Shown here: in pieces, positions 47,920 to 57,661 of the stretch
Layout: every line of letters starts with the position of its first letter
How positions within the stretch are numbered: position 1 is the first letter of the stretch
Assembly (NCBI GenBank): GCA_029258925.1
Contig: JAPDJV010000004.1
Coordinates: 21,277 to 85,276 of the forward strand
DNA: 64,000 nucleotides
Source of the DNA: Thermoproteota archaeon
Lineage (GTDB): Archaea > Thermoproteota > Thermoprotei_A > EX4484-217-1 > JAPDJV01
Direction: 5' to 3'
Translations under genes and position numbers: made by a program
The notes under the pieces: model-generated
The model's input: the letters and a program-made list of their open reading frames with translations, nothing else
What the model was told of the DNA's origin: nothing
Database searches by the model: none

Positions 47920-48429
47920 TCACCTCCTCCTAGGATAGGGTTTAAATGGTACAAGCTCTTTTCTTTGAAGTCTCGCAGTGAAGAACCTCTTGTAGAATAC
48001 TGCTTCCCTAGCGTCAACAAACTTCAACGCATCCTCAGGACACACTTTAATGCATGCAGGGTCTCCGCCACATAGATCACACTTCACAGCCTTCTTCTTC
48101 TCTGGATCAAGAGTCATGGCGCCTATGGGGCATACTGCAACACAGTTCCCGCAACCAGTACACTTATCTCTATCTACAACAACTGCCCCGGTCTTCGGAT
48201 CTCGTGAAATGGCATTTACTGGGCACACGTTGATGCATAGGCCGCACTGGCTGCAGAATATGGGTGCGTCCACAGGCTCGTGGTCTATTCTTACGACGTA
48301 TATTCCTGAAAACGCTGGGTTCATCACGTTAAAGTGTTTCAATGAACATGCTAGAACGCATCTGTTGCATCCTGTACATTTATCTGGTACAACAACTAAA
48401 ACTTTAGGCAAGAACACCACCCTAAACAC
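47920..48429 (-). CDS. 4Fe-4S polyferredoxin (AOR partner)
   Basis: CTGCNRCVLAC, CSQCGLCINVCPVNAI, CTGCGNCVAVCPIGAM, CDLCGGDPACIKVCPEDAL. Confidence 0.9.
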   Translation of the reverse strand: MFRVVFLPKVLVVVPDKCTGCNRCVLACSLKHFNVMNPAFSGIYVVRIDHEPVDAPIFCSQCGLCINVCPVNAISRDPKTGAVVVDRDKCTGCGNCVAVCPIGAMTLDPEKKKAVKCDLCGGDPACIKVCPEDALKFVDAREAVFYKRFFTARLQRKELVPFKPYPRRR

Positions 48430-48544
48430 ACTGTTGTGTATAGTATTTGTATAAGTAAAAGATAAAACTTTTGTAATCCTTTATTTAAAAATGTTAATCA
48501 GAGTTGATGAAGAATATAATTAGGGAGTAACCCGTATCTGTGTA

Positions 48545-48835
48545 GTGATGGGTATGGTGATTAAAATATTGTATGCTGGATTCGTAGCTGAAATCACAGG
48601 TAGGTACTCTGAGGAGTTGAATTTAGGATGTGAGTTGACGGTTAGAGACGTTCTCGGAGTACTCTGCGAAAAGCACGGTCCCAGATTTAAAAGCGAAGTC
48701 TACGATCCTAACAAGGGAGAGCTTAAACCAAATGTAATGGTATTACTTAATGGAGTTAACGTTACAAACAAGCTCGACGTAGGCGTCAGTGAAGGAGACT
48801 TCATAACACTACTACCTCCAGTAAGCGGAGGATGA
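48545..48835 (+). CDS. MoaD/ThiS-family sulfur carrier protein
   Basis: IKILYAGFVAEITGRYSEELNL...VMVLLNGVNVTNKLDVGVSEGDFITLLPPVSGG, terminal GG. Confidence 0.9.
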   Translation: MMGMVIKILYAGFVAEITGRYSEELNLGCELTVRDVLGVLCEKHGPRFKSEVYDPNKGELKPNVMVLLNGVNVTNKLDVGVSEGDFITLLPPVSGG

Positions 48836-48944
48836 AAGAGAAGTTAAACGTTTTTGATAGAAAAGAAGTAGATATTTTCTTTTCAAAACATTTGACCCGC
48901 TTTTAAACCACACTGAAATGTTTGTTTGATAAGTTCAGCGGCTA

Positions 48945-50186
48945 CTAGCTTCTCTTCAATACTTCTCTCACCATGTTTACGAATTCTTCGTCGGTTAGGG
49001 GCCTCTTCATTTTAATGGCTTCCTCCTTAACCTTCAACAATACCTTCATTACTTCTTCCTCTGAAGCCTCAATGCCTAGACTCCTCAACTTGTTGATTAT
49101 AGAAGCTTTACCGCTCTTCTTGCCTATCACTATTTCCACATCTTTTCTGCCCACTAGAGGAGGTACGAATGGTACTACTTCTGTTGGTCTAGTGTCTTTA
49201 ACCGTGATCCACCAGTCAGCTATGATGCCTGATTCTATTCTGAAAACGTTGAGCCCTACTATGGGCTTGTGGGGTGGAATGCTCACTCCAGAAAGCTCCT
49301 CGACTATTTTCGAGACCTTGTACAGTTTCTCTAGTTTAACGTTGACGTCTACGTTTAATAACAGTTTCAACGCTAAGACTAGTTCTTCTAGTGCAGCATT
49401 ACCGCTTCTCTCTCCAATACCGTTTACTGTTACATGGGCTACGGTCGCGCCCGAGATTATTGCCGCTATGGTGTTTGCCACGCCTAATCCGAAATCGTTG
49501 TGTGCGTGTATTTCTATGGGTACCTTCACGAATTCCCTCAGCTTCCCTATGAAGTACTGTATTGCGAGGGGCGAGCATACTCCGAAAGTGTCTGCAACAG
49601 TAAGTGAATCCATGTACCCGTGAACCGCATCTATAACCTTCCTTAAAAAGTCGAATTCGGCTCTAGTTGCATCTATGGTGAAGAAAGTTACGTAGAGTCC
49701 ATGTTGCTTAGCATATTCTATTGCCTCAACAGCCCTCTCTATAGCCTTCTCCTCAGGCCACCTGTAAGCATATTTAATTATGTGTCTACTGGACGGGAGC
49801 TCCATGACCACTCCAGGTACATCGCATTTCAGAGCCATATCAACATCGTTCTTCAAACACCTGCTGAAAGCCATAACCATAGCGTTCAAGCCCTGCTTGG
49901 CAATCTCTTTTATTGCCTCGAAGTCGTCTCGAGACACCGAAGGCATTCCAGCCTCTATTCTGTCAACACCTGCCTCGTCCAACGCTAAGGCTATTTTCAG
50001 CTTATCCTCTTTCCTAAAAACTATCCCAGGCTGCTGCTCTCCATCTCTTAACGTGGTATCATGTATTATCACTTTCTCGGGTAGCTTAAGACCCCTCCTT
50101 ATCTCATCAACATAGTTGTATTGACTAACAAACCATTTATCAGTAAACCATGGAGTATAATGAGACATCATAATCTCCGCTGTCAA
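48945..50186 (-). CDS. HMGL-like acyltransferase: homocitrate/2-isopropylmalate synthase family
   Basis: VIIHDTTLRDGEQQPGIVFRKEDKLKIALALDEAGVDRIEAGMP; VADTFGVCSP; EIHAHNDFGLGVANTIAAIISGA; VNGIGERSGNAALEEL. Confidence 0.85.
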   Translation of the reverse strand: MTAEIMMSHYTPWFTDKWFVSQYNYVDEIRRGLKLPEKVIIHDTTLRDGEQQPGIVFRKEDKLKIALALDEAGVDRIEAGMPSVSRDDFEAIKEIAKQGLNAMVMAFSRCLKNDVDMALKCDVPGVVMELPSSRHIIKYAYRWPEEKAIERAVEAIEYAKQHGLYVTFFTIDATRAEFDFLRKVIDAVHGYMDSLTVADTFGVCSPLAIQYFIGKLREFVKVPIEIHAHNDFGLGVANTIAAIISGATVAHVTVNGIGERSGNAALEELVLALKLLLNVDVNVKLEKLYKVSKIVEELSGVSIPPHKPIVGLNVFRIESGIIADWWITVKDTRPTEVVPFVPPLVGRKDVEIVIGKKSGKASIINKLRSLGIEASEEEVMKVLLKVKEEAIKMKRPLTDEEFVNMVREVLKRS

Positions 50187-50418
50187 GTATCTTTAAATAT
50201 ACTTTAAAAGTTTTCGACAACCTATCTGCAACCAGCATATTCCACGGAAACTCGATGTACTGGAAGAATGTTGTAGCAATTGTTATAGAAGAATACGTTG
50301 CGGAATCCAGTGCTCGTTGATTTCATGGAGCTTCAATGTTCGGGGGAATAGGATTCATGGAGTACTCTAAGAGATATAAACTAAGCTTATGCTAAATTCT
50401 CTGGAAAAAGTTTACTAA

Positions 50419-51423
50419 TTGACGTGGAGGAGGTTTATGGAGAGTCTTTACATAGCAGTTGATGTAGGTGCAACTAATATTAGGGTTGCCCTAGGCGATG
50501 CAGAGGGAAGACTCTACGTGAAGTTTAGGGAGAAAACTGTTAGAAGTGGGGGTAGGCTATCTATTGCAGAACAGATTCTGGAAATTATAGGGAAAAGCGT
50601 TTCACCAAGAATGTTGGAGAATGTTAATGCCATTGGAATAGGCTCAATCGGCCCTCTAGATTTGAAGAGGGGGAGAATAGTTGGAACACCTAATCTTCCC
50701 TTCGACGTAGTGGAGCTTGTTGAACCGCTCAAGAATAGACTTAGGAAACCAGTCTACCTAGTCAACGACTGTGTTGCGGGAGTTATGGGGGAGTGGGTTT
50801 ACGGTGCTGGCAGGGGCTATAGGAACGTCGTTTACATTACTATTAGTACTGGGATAGGTGGGGGAGCAATAGTCGACGGCCACCTGTTGCTAGGTAAAGA
50901 CGGTAATGCACATGAGGTTGGACACATGGTTGTAGATCTTGAGGGGATCATGGAATGTGGTTGTGGTTGCAGAGGCCACTGGGAGGCTTATTGTTCCGGC
51001 TCAAAAATCCCCGCCTACGCTGAACACCTCTTATCCACTATGCCCGTGGAAGAGGTTAGAGCAAGTAGCCTATACCACCACTACGTTAAGGGTGAGCTGA
51101 CCGCTGAAATCATATACAGGGCTGCAGCTGAAGGAGACAGAATTGCCATGGAGATAGTCGAGGCTATCGGTAAAATAAATGCCATTGGCGTTGCGAACGT
51201 GGTAAACGTTTACGACCCGGAGCTCGTAACTATTGGAGGCGCAGTAGCTTTAAGAAACAGTAGCCTAGTGCTCCAACCCATAATAAAATACGTGAAGAAA
51301 TACGTTGTAAACAGGCTTCCAAAAATAATGCTTACACCTCTAGGCGAAGACATAGTGCTTTACGGTGCACTGGCAATCGCTGCAAATCCGCCCCGGGAAC
51401 TCTTGGAGGCTATGGGAATCTAA
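50419..51423 (+). CDS. ROK-family sugar kinase
   Basis: AVDVGATNIRVALGDAEGRL; VYITISTGIGGGAIVDGHLLLGKDGNAHEVGHMVVD; CGCGCRGHWEAYCSG. Confidence 0.92.
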   Translation: MTWRRFMESLYIAVDVGATNIRVALGDAEGRLYVKFREKTVRSGGRLSIAEQILEIIGKSVSPRMLENVNAIGIGSIGPLDLKRGRIVGTPNLPFDVVELVEPLKNRLRKPVYLVNDCVAGVMGEWVYGAGRGYRNVVYITISTGIGGGAIVDGHLLLGKDGNAHEVGHMVVDLEGIMECGCGCRGHWEAYCSGSKIPAYAEHLLSTMPVEEVRASSLYHHYVKGELTAEIIYRAAAEGDRIAMEIVEAIGKINAIGVANVVNVYDPELVTIGGAVALRNSSLVLQPIIKYVKKYVVNRLPKIMLTPLGEDIVLYGALAIAANPPRELLEAMGI

Positions 51424-51434
51424 GTTGTACACGT

Positions 51435-51923
51435 TTAGTATGAAACATCCACAACTAGGGGATTTAGTGTCTTCACAAGCTCGTCAACACTTATTTTAAC
51501 TAAAGCGTAGTTCGATCCCCCTCCAACCAATACTTCTCCTCTACCAAGAGCTGAAGAATCTATTAGGAGAGTGAGTTTTCCAACTTCCTCCGTTAACGGA
51601 CTGACTTCACCCGGCCTGAATCCCGTTATTTCTTCAACTTCTCTCGGAGTTGCAAGCCTGCACTCCCTTACTCCTATCTTGTCTCTAAGCTTCTCGAAAT
51701 CCAGTTTCCTCTCCCCGGGCAATATGACTGCATAAGGCTTATTGTCTCCTAGAACTATGAGCGTTTTCAAAATCTTTTCTTCCGGGAAGCCGGAGGCTTT
51801 TGATGCTGTTCTAACAGATGTAACCTTACTCTTAAAATACATTACCTCAGCCTTAATTCCTCGACAACTTATAAACTTCACAACCTTGCCTAAATCACCC
51901 ACTCTAACCCCCCATATAAACAT
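51435..51923 (-). CDS. YbaK/ProX-type aminoacyl-tRNA deacylase family protein
   Basis: TSVRTASKASGFPEEKILKTLIVLGDNKPYAVILPGERKLDFEKLRDKIG; PGEVSPLTEE; VLVGGGSNYALVKI. Confidence 0.85.
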   Translation of the reverse strand: MFIWGVRVGDLGKVVKFISCRGIKAEVMYFKSKVTSVRTASKASGFPEEKILKTLIVLGDNKPYAVILPGERKLDFEKLRDKIGVRECRLATPREVEEITGFRPGEVSPLTEEVGKLTLLIDSSALGRGEVLVGGGSNYALVKISVDELVKTLNPLVVDVSY

Positions 51924-52267
51924 GATATATGTTAAATAAATATTACTCGCTGGAGCCCACAGATTTTAGAACATTGCACCGGATATTTGGCTTCAAGCTT
52001 TGAGGAAATAGATCAGCCGATCACATGAGAGTTTAAAGAGCTATGTTTCGGATATTGCAAACGAGTTAAAGAGCATATACCGTGAGTGCTTATTCACAGA
52101 GCCAGTAATTATCGAGGATCCCTATAGTCGTATACTCTGCTCGCTGGTGAGGGCCGCTTTAAGAGGAGAAGTTTAATGTAGGCGGCTACCATGAGATATC
52201 AAACTTTTTATCTAAGTACTCCAAATAGTTTATGTAAAGTCAACTTGTATATAGGGGTTTTAATTAT

Positions 52268-53374
52268 ATGGTTAAATCAGATATTCTTGAGAAAAGGCTT
52301 TCAAGGTTTCAGAAGCTTTTAGAAGAAAATGGCATAGATGGAGCTATGATTAGAACGCTGAGTTCATTCGAGTATTTCGCTGGAGTAAAATGGCTTAGAC
52401 CAGCACTCTTCGTTCCAGTTAGGGGGAGGCCTGTTGCATTTATACATTCTTGCGAGAGAGAGGAGTTCTTGGAGAAGTCTTGGATAGAAGAGGTTAGAAC
52501 CTATAGGAGAGTAGAGGAGCTTGTAAGGCATGTAATAACCACAATGAAGGAGTTCGATTGCAGAGTTGTTGGATTAGATTACAGTATTGAAAGAGACTCT
52601 TATGCACTATTCTACGAGTTATTCAAGAAGTTTAACCCTAAAATCGAGGTTAAGGACATACACTCATTGATAATGGAGCTTAGAATTGTTAAGGAAGGAT
52701 GGGAGATCGAGAGGATTAGGCGTGCCGGGGAAATAGCTGAGAGCGCCATGAAGGCTATTCTAGATAATATTGATGAAGGTGTGAGCGAGCTCGAGCTAGC
52801 GGCTGAAGCAGTATATGTTATGATGAAGAAGGGGTCGGAGAACCCCCACATATATGTGAACGCTGGCCCTAAACCTAGAATCCACGCCGAGCCCCGGAGA
52901 GACGTGAGGATTGCTAGAGGAGACACTATTATGGTCACTATTGGAGCAGACTTCGAGAACTACTATGCAAATCTTTCGAGAACAATATTTTTCGGCACTC
53001 CAAGTACTGGGCAGCAGAGGGTTTTCGAAGTAGTGAAGGCCATGTACGATAGAGCTATCAGAGAGGTTAAACCTGGAGTCAAGTTGATGAGTATTGAGAG
53101 GAAGCTGAGGGACTTTGCTGTAGAGAAGGGTTTCGGAGAATACTATGTAACAGGCTTCATACACGGCGTTGGACTTCTAGTAGAAGAAGATCCTATCACA
53201 ACGATAGTTGTAGCACATAGGGGGTACACTATTAGAGAGGGTATGATTCTAGCATTCATACATGCGCCACTACCCGTCCCGGGAATTGGATGTTTTAAAC
53301 TAGAGGATACGTTTCAAATATTCGAGGAGAAGATAGCTCCAATAACACAATTCCAAGTAGAATTAGTTTTGTGA
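52268..53374 (+). CDS. M24 (Xaa-Pro peptidase/creatinase)-fold protein, metal ligands apparently degenerate
   Basis: M24-like architecture (EGWEIERIRRAGEIAESAMKAILDNIDEGVSELELAAE...GFIHGVGLLVEEDP), but VTIGADFENYYANLSRT replaces the usual two-Asp pattern. Confidence 0.82.
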   Translation: MVKSDILEKRLSRFQKLLEENGIDGAMIRTLSSFEYFAGVKWLRPALFVPVRGRPVAFIHSCEREEFLEKSWIEEVRTYRRVEELVRHVITTMKEFDCRVVGLDYSIERDSYALFYELFKKFNPKIEVKDIHSLIMELRIVKEGWEIERIRRAGEIAESAMKAILDNIDEGVSELELAAEAVYVMMKKGSENPHIYVNAGPKPRIHAEPRRDVRIARGDTIMVTIGADFENYYANLSRTIFFGTPSTGQQRVFEVVKAMYDRAIREVKPGVKLMSIERKLRDFAVEKGFGEYYVTGFIHGVGLLVEEDPITTIVVAHRGYTIREGMILAFIHAPLPVPGIGCFKLEDTFQIFEEKIAPITQFQVELVL

Positions 53375-54594
53375 GTGAGATTATGAGGGGAGATAAGCCT
53401 GTTGAAATAGTTAGAGGAGTTTACTGGATTGGTGTAAACGATACTGAAACAGACTTGTTTGAGTCTATTTGGAGCTTACCACATGGAGTATCCTATAATT
53501 CATACTTAGTTATGGGAGAGGAGGGAATAGCGGTAATAGACCTCGTTGCCTCGAAGTACGGCGGTAAACTGTTGAAGAACATTTCTGAAATAGTGGATCC
53601 GTCCAGAATATCGTATATTGTATTAAACCATCTGGAACAAGACCATACGGGTTCCCTGCCGGAAGTATTGGAGAAAGCACCAAATGCTAGAATAGTTGTG
53701 TCAAAGGTAGCGGCATCTATGATAAAATACTTCTACGATGTTGAAGAGGAGAGAATCATTGTTGTTGGGGACGGGGAGACCTTGAGTATTGGTGGGAGAA
53801 CATTGGAATTCGTATATTTGCCCTGGTTACACTGGCCTGAAACCATGGGAACATATTTGGTTGAAGACAAGATATTGTTCTCGTGCGATGCTTTCGGGAG
53901 CTACGGTGCACTATTAGATGGAGTGTTTGACGACGAAGTGGACATGGCATTGTATTTGGAGGAGGCTAAAAGGTACTTCTCAAACATTGTATCGAAGCAC
54001 TCGAGTTTCGTGATTAGAGCAGTCGAAAAATTGAAGTCAAGGAACATCGAGATAAAAATTCTTGCTCCAAGTCATGGACCAATATATAGGAGAAATCCTG
54101 GGATGATAATAGAGGAGTACGTTAAGTGGAGTAAGCCGGAGCTGAGGAAGAAGGTCGTCGTAATATACTCTTCAATGTACGGGAACGTTAAGAAGCTTAT
54201 AGATGAAGCTGTTAAAGTACTTAGAGCCAACGGTGTGGAGACCATATTATTTGATGTAGCTAGAAGCGACATAAGCTACATACTCAAGGAAACCATTGAT
54301 GCGAGCACAATACTTGTAGGCTCGTCAACCTACGAGGCAAACGTGTTCCCACTGCTAAGCAAGGTTTTAGACTTCCTGGCATTGAAGAATACTGGTAAAG
54401 GGAAGACTGCCGGTATCATAGAAGTTCACGGGTGGGCTCCTACAACGAAGTTTGTTAGACAAAAACTCGTGGAAGCAGGCTTCGACATTATTGAGCCAGT
54501 TGTCGAAGTCAGGGGGACTCCTAGAAGCAACGACATTCGAAGAGCTAGGGAGCTTGCCAGAAGAATATGGAATGTAGTGCTCCAAATAGAGTAG
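53371..54594 (+). CDS. A-type flavoprotein (FprA-like; beta-lactamase plus flavodoxin domains)
   Basis: VLNHLEQDHTGSLPEVLEKAPNARIVVSKVA; LPWLHWPETMGTYLVEDKILFSCDAFGSYGAL; VVIYSSMYGNVKKLIDEAVKVLRANGVETILFD. Overlaps the upstream gene; ATG 53383 is an alternative start. Confidence 0.9.
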   Translation: MSEIMRGDKPVEIVRGVYWIGVNDTETDLFESIWSLPHGVSYNSYLVMGEEGIAVIDLVASKYGGKLLKNISEIVDPSRISYIVLNHLEQDHTGSLPEVLEKAPNARIVVSKVAASMIKYFYDVEEERIIVVGDGETLSIGGRTLEFVYLPWLHWPETMGTYLVEDKILFSCDAFGSYGALLDGVFDDEVDMALYLEEAKRYFSNIVSKHSSFVIRAVEKLKSRNIEIKILAPSHGPIYRRNPGMIIEEYVKWSKPELRKKVVVIYSSMYGNVKKLIDEAVKVLRANGVETILFDVARSDISYILKETIDASTILVGSSTYEANVFPLLSKVLDFLALKNTGKGKTAGIIEVHGWAPTTKFVRQKLVEAGFDIIEPVVEVRGTPRSNDIRRARELARRIWNVVLQIE

Positions 54595-55030
54595 ATCTCC
54601 TTGAACTCGTTGCTCCACTAATGTTACAAGCATGTAAAGAACGGGAGCTACTTTCACATACATTTTTCATGTTTTGAGCACTTGGCAGTTCTCCGGTAAT
54701 TTTGTGCTATTCAAACTAATACCTTTTCTCTCTTACCGTGTTAGAGTACGCTATACACAGTACTGAACTACTCTAAGAATTATGAATATAAAGATGATAT
54801 CACGTATCGAACTTGCCTGAGAACTTTAGGTAAATGTGACTTACGTTATGAAGCGTAGCCACTCTTAGAAGGGGGAGTCGAGACCAGCGTCTTGCAGACT
54901 TAGTATGAGACAATTCAGCGAAAAGAAAATCTGAAAATTAATTACATGCTTCACTATATCAATAGGTTGGCTCAGGGTATGTTACACCATGTAAGTGTGA
55001 ATAAAATTTTACTGTGTAGAATTATATGAA

Positions 55031-55471
55031 TTATGATTCGCGGAGCTTCTTTAAGACTTTCTCATACTCCCCTAGTAGGTGATATGTTTCGACTCCTGCT
55101 CTCCTCGCGCTAGTTACTTGGGTCTTATCATTAGATATTAGTATCGACTTAGTCTTCTTAGCGCATGCTATGAAGAAGGCATCTACTGCTCTACACCCAG
55201 TGCTCAAGGCCACCTCGAGAGCAATATTGTGAAATTCCTCGCAACCGACCAAATTTACAAACCTTATTACTTCATTGATGTGTTCTTTGACAACATCTCG
55301 AGGCTTATATCTCACTAAGACACCTGATAGCTCAATGGGTAATAGCTGAGGCTCATAGATATCTAGTCCTCTATCTGATATAAGGTCTATGAGTGTAGTA
55401 CCGATATCATGGCGATCCTTGCTAAACGATATGAAAGCACCTACGAGAATAGAGGTGTCCAATACTATCAT
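55031..55471 (-). CDS. PIN-domain toxin (VapC-like)
   Basis: MIVLDTSILVGAFI...IELSGVLVRY...CRAVDAFFIACAKKTKSILISNDKTQ; 3' partner of the antitoxin. Confidence 0.82.
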   Translation of the reverse strand: MIVLDTSILVGAFISFSKDRHDIGTTLIDLISDRGLDIYEPQLLPIELSGVLVRYKPRDVVKEHINEVIRFVNLVGCEEFHNIALEVALSTGCRAVDAFFIACAKKTKSILISNDKTQVTSARRAGVETYHLLGEYEKVLKKLRES

Positions 55472-55668
55472 CTTCGCTCCTCCAAGAGAACCCTAAGTGG
55501 ATCCTCTCTAACATCTCTATACTCTTTCGCCAACCTCTTAACAGCATCGTTAAATCCGCGAGCACTCCTCATGATAATAACCTTAACTCTCTCTCCCTCT
55601 CTTAAATCAGCTTCCTCCAAAAGCTTTAACACACCCTTCTCATATACTGCTTCAACCATTTTAGCCAT
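55468..55668 (-). CDS. AF2212-like (DUF104) antitoxin, VapB-like partner
   Basis: VEAVYEKGVLKLLEEADLREGERVKVII; 4-nt overlap with the PIN gene. Confidence 0.82.
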   Translation of the reverse strand: MAKMVEAVYEKGVLKLLEEADLREGERVKVIIMRSARGFNDAVKRLAKEYRDVREDPLRVLLEERR

Positions 55669-56119
55669 GTTATTATCCTCCGCAAAATCTTTCTGTATAT
55701 AGCTCTGATAAATGAATTGACGCTAAGATTAATCACTATGTTTTGTAGTGGATCCGGGAATTTTAACTTACCGTCTCTCCCTAGATATCCACTCCAAGTA
55801 TTCCACGTAATTTCATGGCTATATCTGGAGATTTGTGATAGGAGTTGAGTTTAACGGAATGATTCTCCCATTTACGAGACCACACCCTGAGTGCTTAGAG
55901 CATTGCTTTCATTACTTATAGAACAAATCTCCTTCTCCTCAGCAATCACTTGACACAAACCCATTATAAGTTACTTTAAGGACCCCTCCTGTAACTTAAC
56001 TACTTGAGAAAGTATTCAGCGTAATAACCTCGGAAATTAGAACATGTTCGATTTAGAGATTGTCGCGTGAAATTAGGCATGTTTCCGAGACTTTGGATCC
56101 TATAAGTCCGTATGGAGGT

Positions 56120-57163
56120 TTAGGGTGAGTGCTTCAGGAATGTTTTGCTCTTAAATATTATCTCATTTGTCACATCAACAGTTTTCGCTGTTCCCCCAAT
56201 GTCCTGAGGCAATACTTTGCCCTCCTCCACCGCTCTTACTATAGCACTGTTTATAGCCCTCGACAACTTCTTCAATTTTTCATCAGAATATTTTTCTCCA
56301 AGCCACTCTAACATTAGGGCTGCAGCCCTGATTTCACCTATTGGATTAGCTATTCCCTTCCCAGCAATCGATTTCGCTGTCCCGTGGACAGGTTCAAAAG
56401 CAGCATAGTTCTCCCCTATCTGGGCTGAACCACATAACCCTAAGCCTCCAACTAATCCGGCGACGAGGTCTGAGAGTATGTCACCGTATAGGTTCGGTGT
56501 TACGATGACATCGAATATTTGAGGTCTTTTAACGAGCTTGTATGCTGCAGCGTCAACGATCACTTCATCGTGCTCTATGTCTCCGTATTCCCGTGCTATT
56601 TCGAAAAATATGTTCCTGAATAGTCCATCAGACTCTTTCAGAATGTTCGCTTTATGTACTACTGTGACTTTCCTCCTTCCAAGTTTTCTAGCTAAATCGA
56701 AAGCAAACCTAACGATTCTCTCAGTAGCGCTCCTCGTTATAATACGGTAGCTAATAGCCTTGTCGTCAAACCTCTCCTCAACACCTGAATAAGCCCCCTC
56801 AGTGTTTTCTCTAACAATTATTACGTCGAGTTCTCTCAGGGAAACGTTTTTGAAGCTCTTGAAAGGCCTCACGTTAGCGTAGAGTCCGAGAGTTTTCCTC
56901 AAATATACGTTCACACTCCTATAAGTCCCAGGTCCCACGGGAGTTGTTACAGGTCCCTTGATCAATGCATCCGTGCTTCTTATCTTATCTAGTGCATCGT
57001 CCTCTATCGGCTTACCTGTCTCCTCATAGTATTTCCATCCGGCATCTATCTTAATGTACTCAGCGTCGAATCCGAGTTCTCCCAGTAGTCTTAGAGCTTC
57101 GGATACTATTTCAGGGCCTACTCCATCTCCCTCTATCACAGCTATCCTGTACTTTCTTCCCAT
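56120..57163 (-). CDS. Isocitrate/isopropylmalate dehydrogenase family; isocitrate-dehydrogenase-like substrate loop
   Basis: IAVIEGDGVGPEIVSEALRLL; GTYRSVNVYLRKTLGLYANVRP (SxNxxLR pattern); VTPNLYGDILSDLVAGLVGGLG. Confidence 0.88.
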   Translation of the reverse strand: MGRKYRIAVIEGDGVGPEIVSEALRLLGELGFDAEYIKIDAGWKYYEETGKPIEDDALDKIRSTDALIKGPVTTPVGPGTYRSVNVYLRKTLGLYANVRPFKSFKNVSLRELDVIIVRENTEGAYSGVEERFDDKAISYRIITRSATERIVRFAFDLARKLGRRKVTVVHKANILKESDGLFRNIFFEIAREYGDIEHDEVIVDAAAYKLVKRPQIFDVIVTPNLYGDILSDLVAGLVGGLGLCGSAQIGENYAAFEPVHGTAKSIAGKGIANPIGEIRAAALMLEWLGEKYSDEKLKKLSRAINSAIVRAVEEGKVLPQDIGGTAKTVDVTNEIIFKSKTFLKHSP

Positions 57164-57657
57164 GGGAAGACACCATGCCTCCTATAGTACTCGACTACCC
57201 CTCCCTCCAGAACTATCCTCATTATTTTAGGGGGGTAAGGTTTGAACTTGAATGATAGGTTTCTGGTAATATTCCTTATAATGCCCCCCTCTAAGCTAAC
57301 CTCAATAATGTCCCCCTCGAAGGTTTTCTCGTATACCTCGGGGGCTATTATTACTGGGAGACCTATGTTAATGGAGTTCCTGAAGAATATTCTTGCAAAA
57401 GATTTTGCGATAACTGCCCCGATACCTGCGATCTTCAGGAGGCGGGGAGCATGCTCCCTACTTGAACCACAGCCGAAGTTTCTTCCAGCAACAATGATAT
57501 CTCCCTTGCCCACTTTTTCCGGGAACTCCGGGTTAAGGTCTATTAGAACGTATTTAACCAGTTCCTCCAGATTCTGGGTTTTGAACTTGTATCTTCCCGG
57601 GATAATATTATCTGTATTCACGTTGTCTCCGAACTTCCATACGCGGCCTCTAATCAT
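57142..57657 (-). CDS. 3-isopropylmalate dehydratase/aconitase-type small (swivel) subunit
   Basis: GRVWKFGDNVNTDNIIPGRYK; AGRNFGCGSSREHAPRLLKIAGIGAVIAKSFARIFFRNSINIGLPVI. Confidence 0.93.
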   Translation of the reverse strand: MIRGRVWKFGDNVNTDNIIPGRYKFKTQNLEELVKYVLIDLNPEFPEKVGKGDIIVAGRNFGCGSSREHAPRLLKIAGIGAVIAKSFARIFFRNSINIGLPVIIAPEVYEKTFEGDIIEVSLEGGIIRNITRNLSFKFKPYPPKIMRIVLEGGVVEYYRRHGVFPWEESTG

Positions 57658-57661
57658 TTTT

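Noticed and set aside
51973-52176. Internal TAG considered as pyrrolysine or other recoding
   Set aside because: No start codon, further upstream stops in the same frame, no PylS/PylT seen; decayed gene remnant is simpler.
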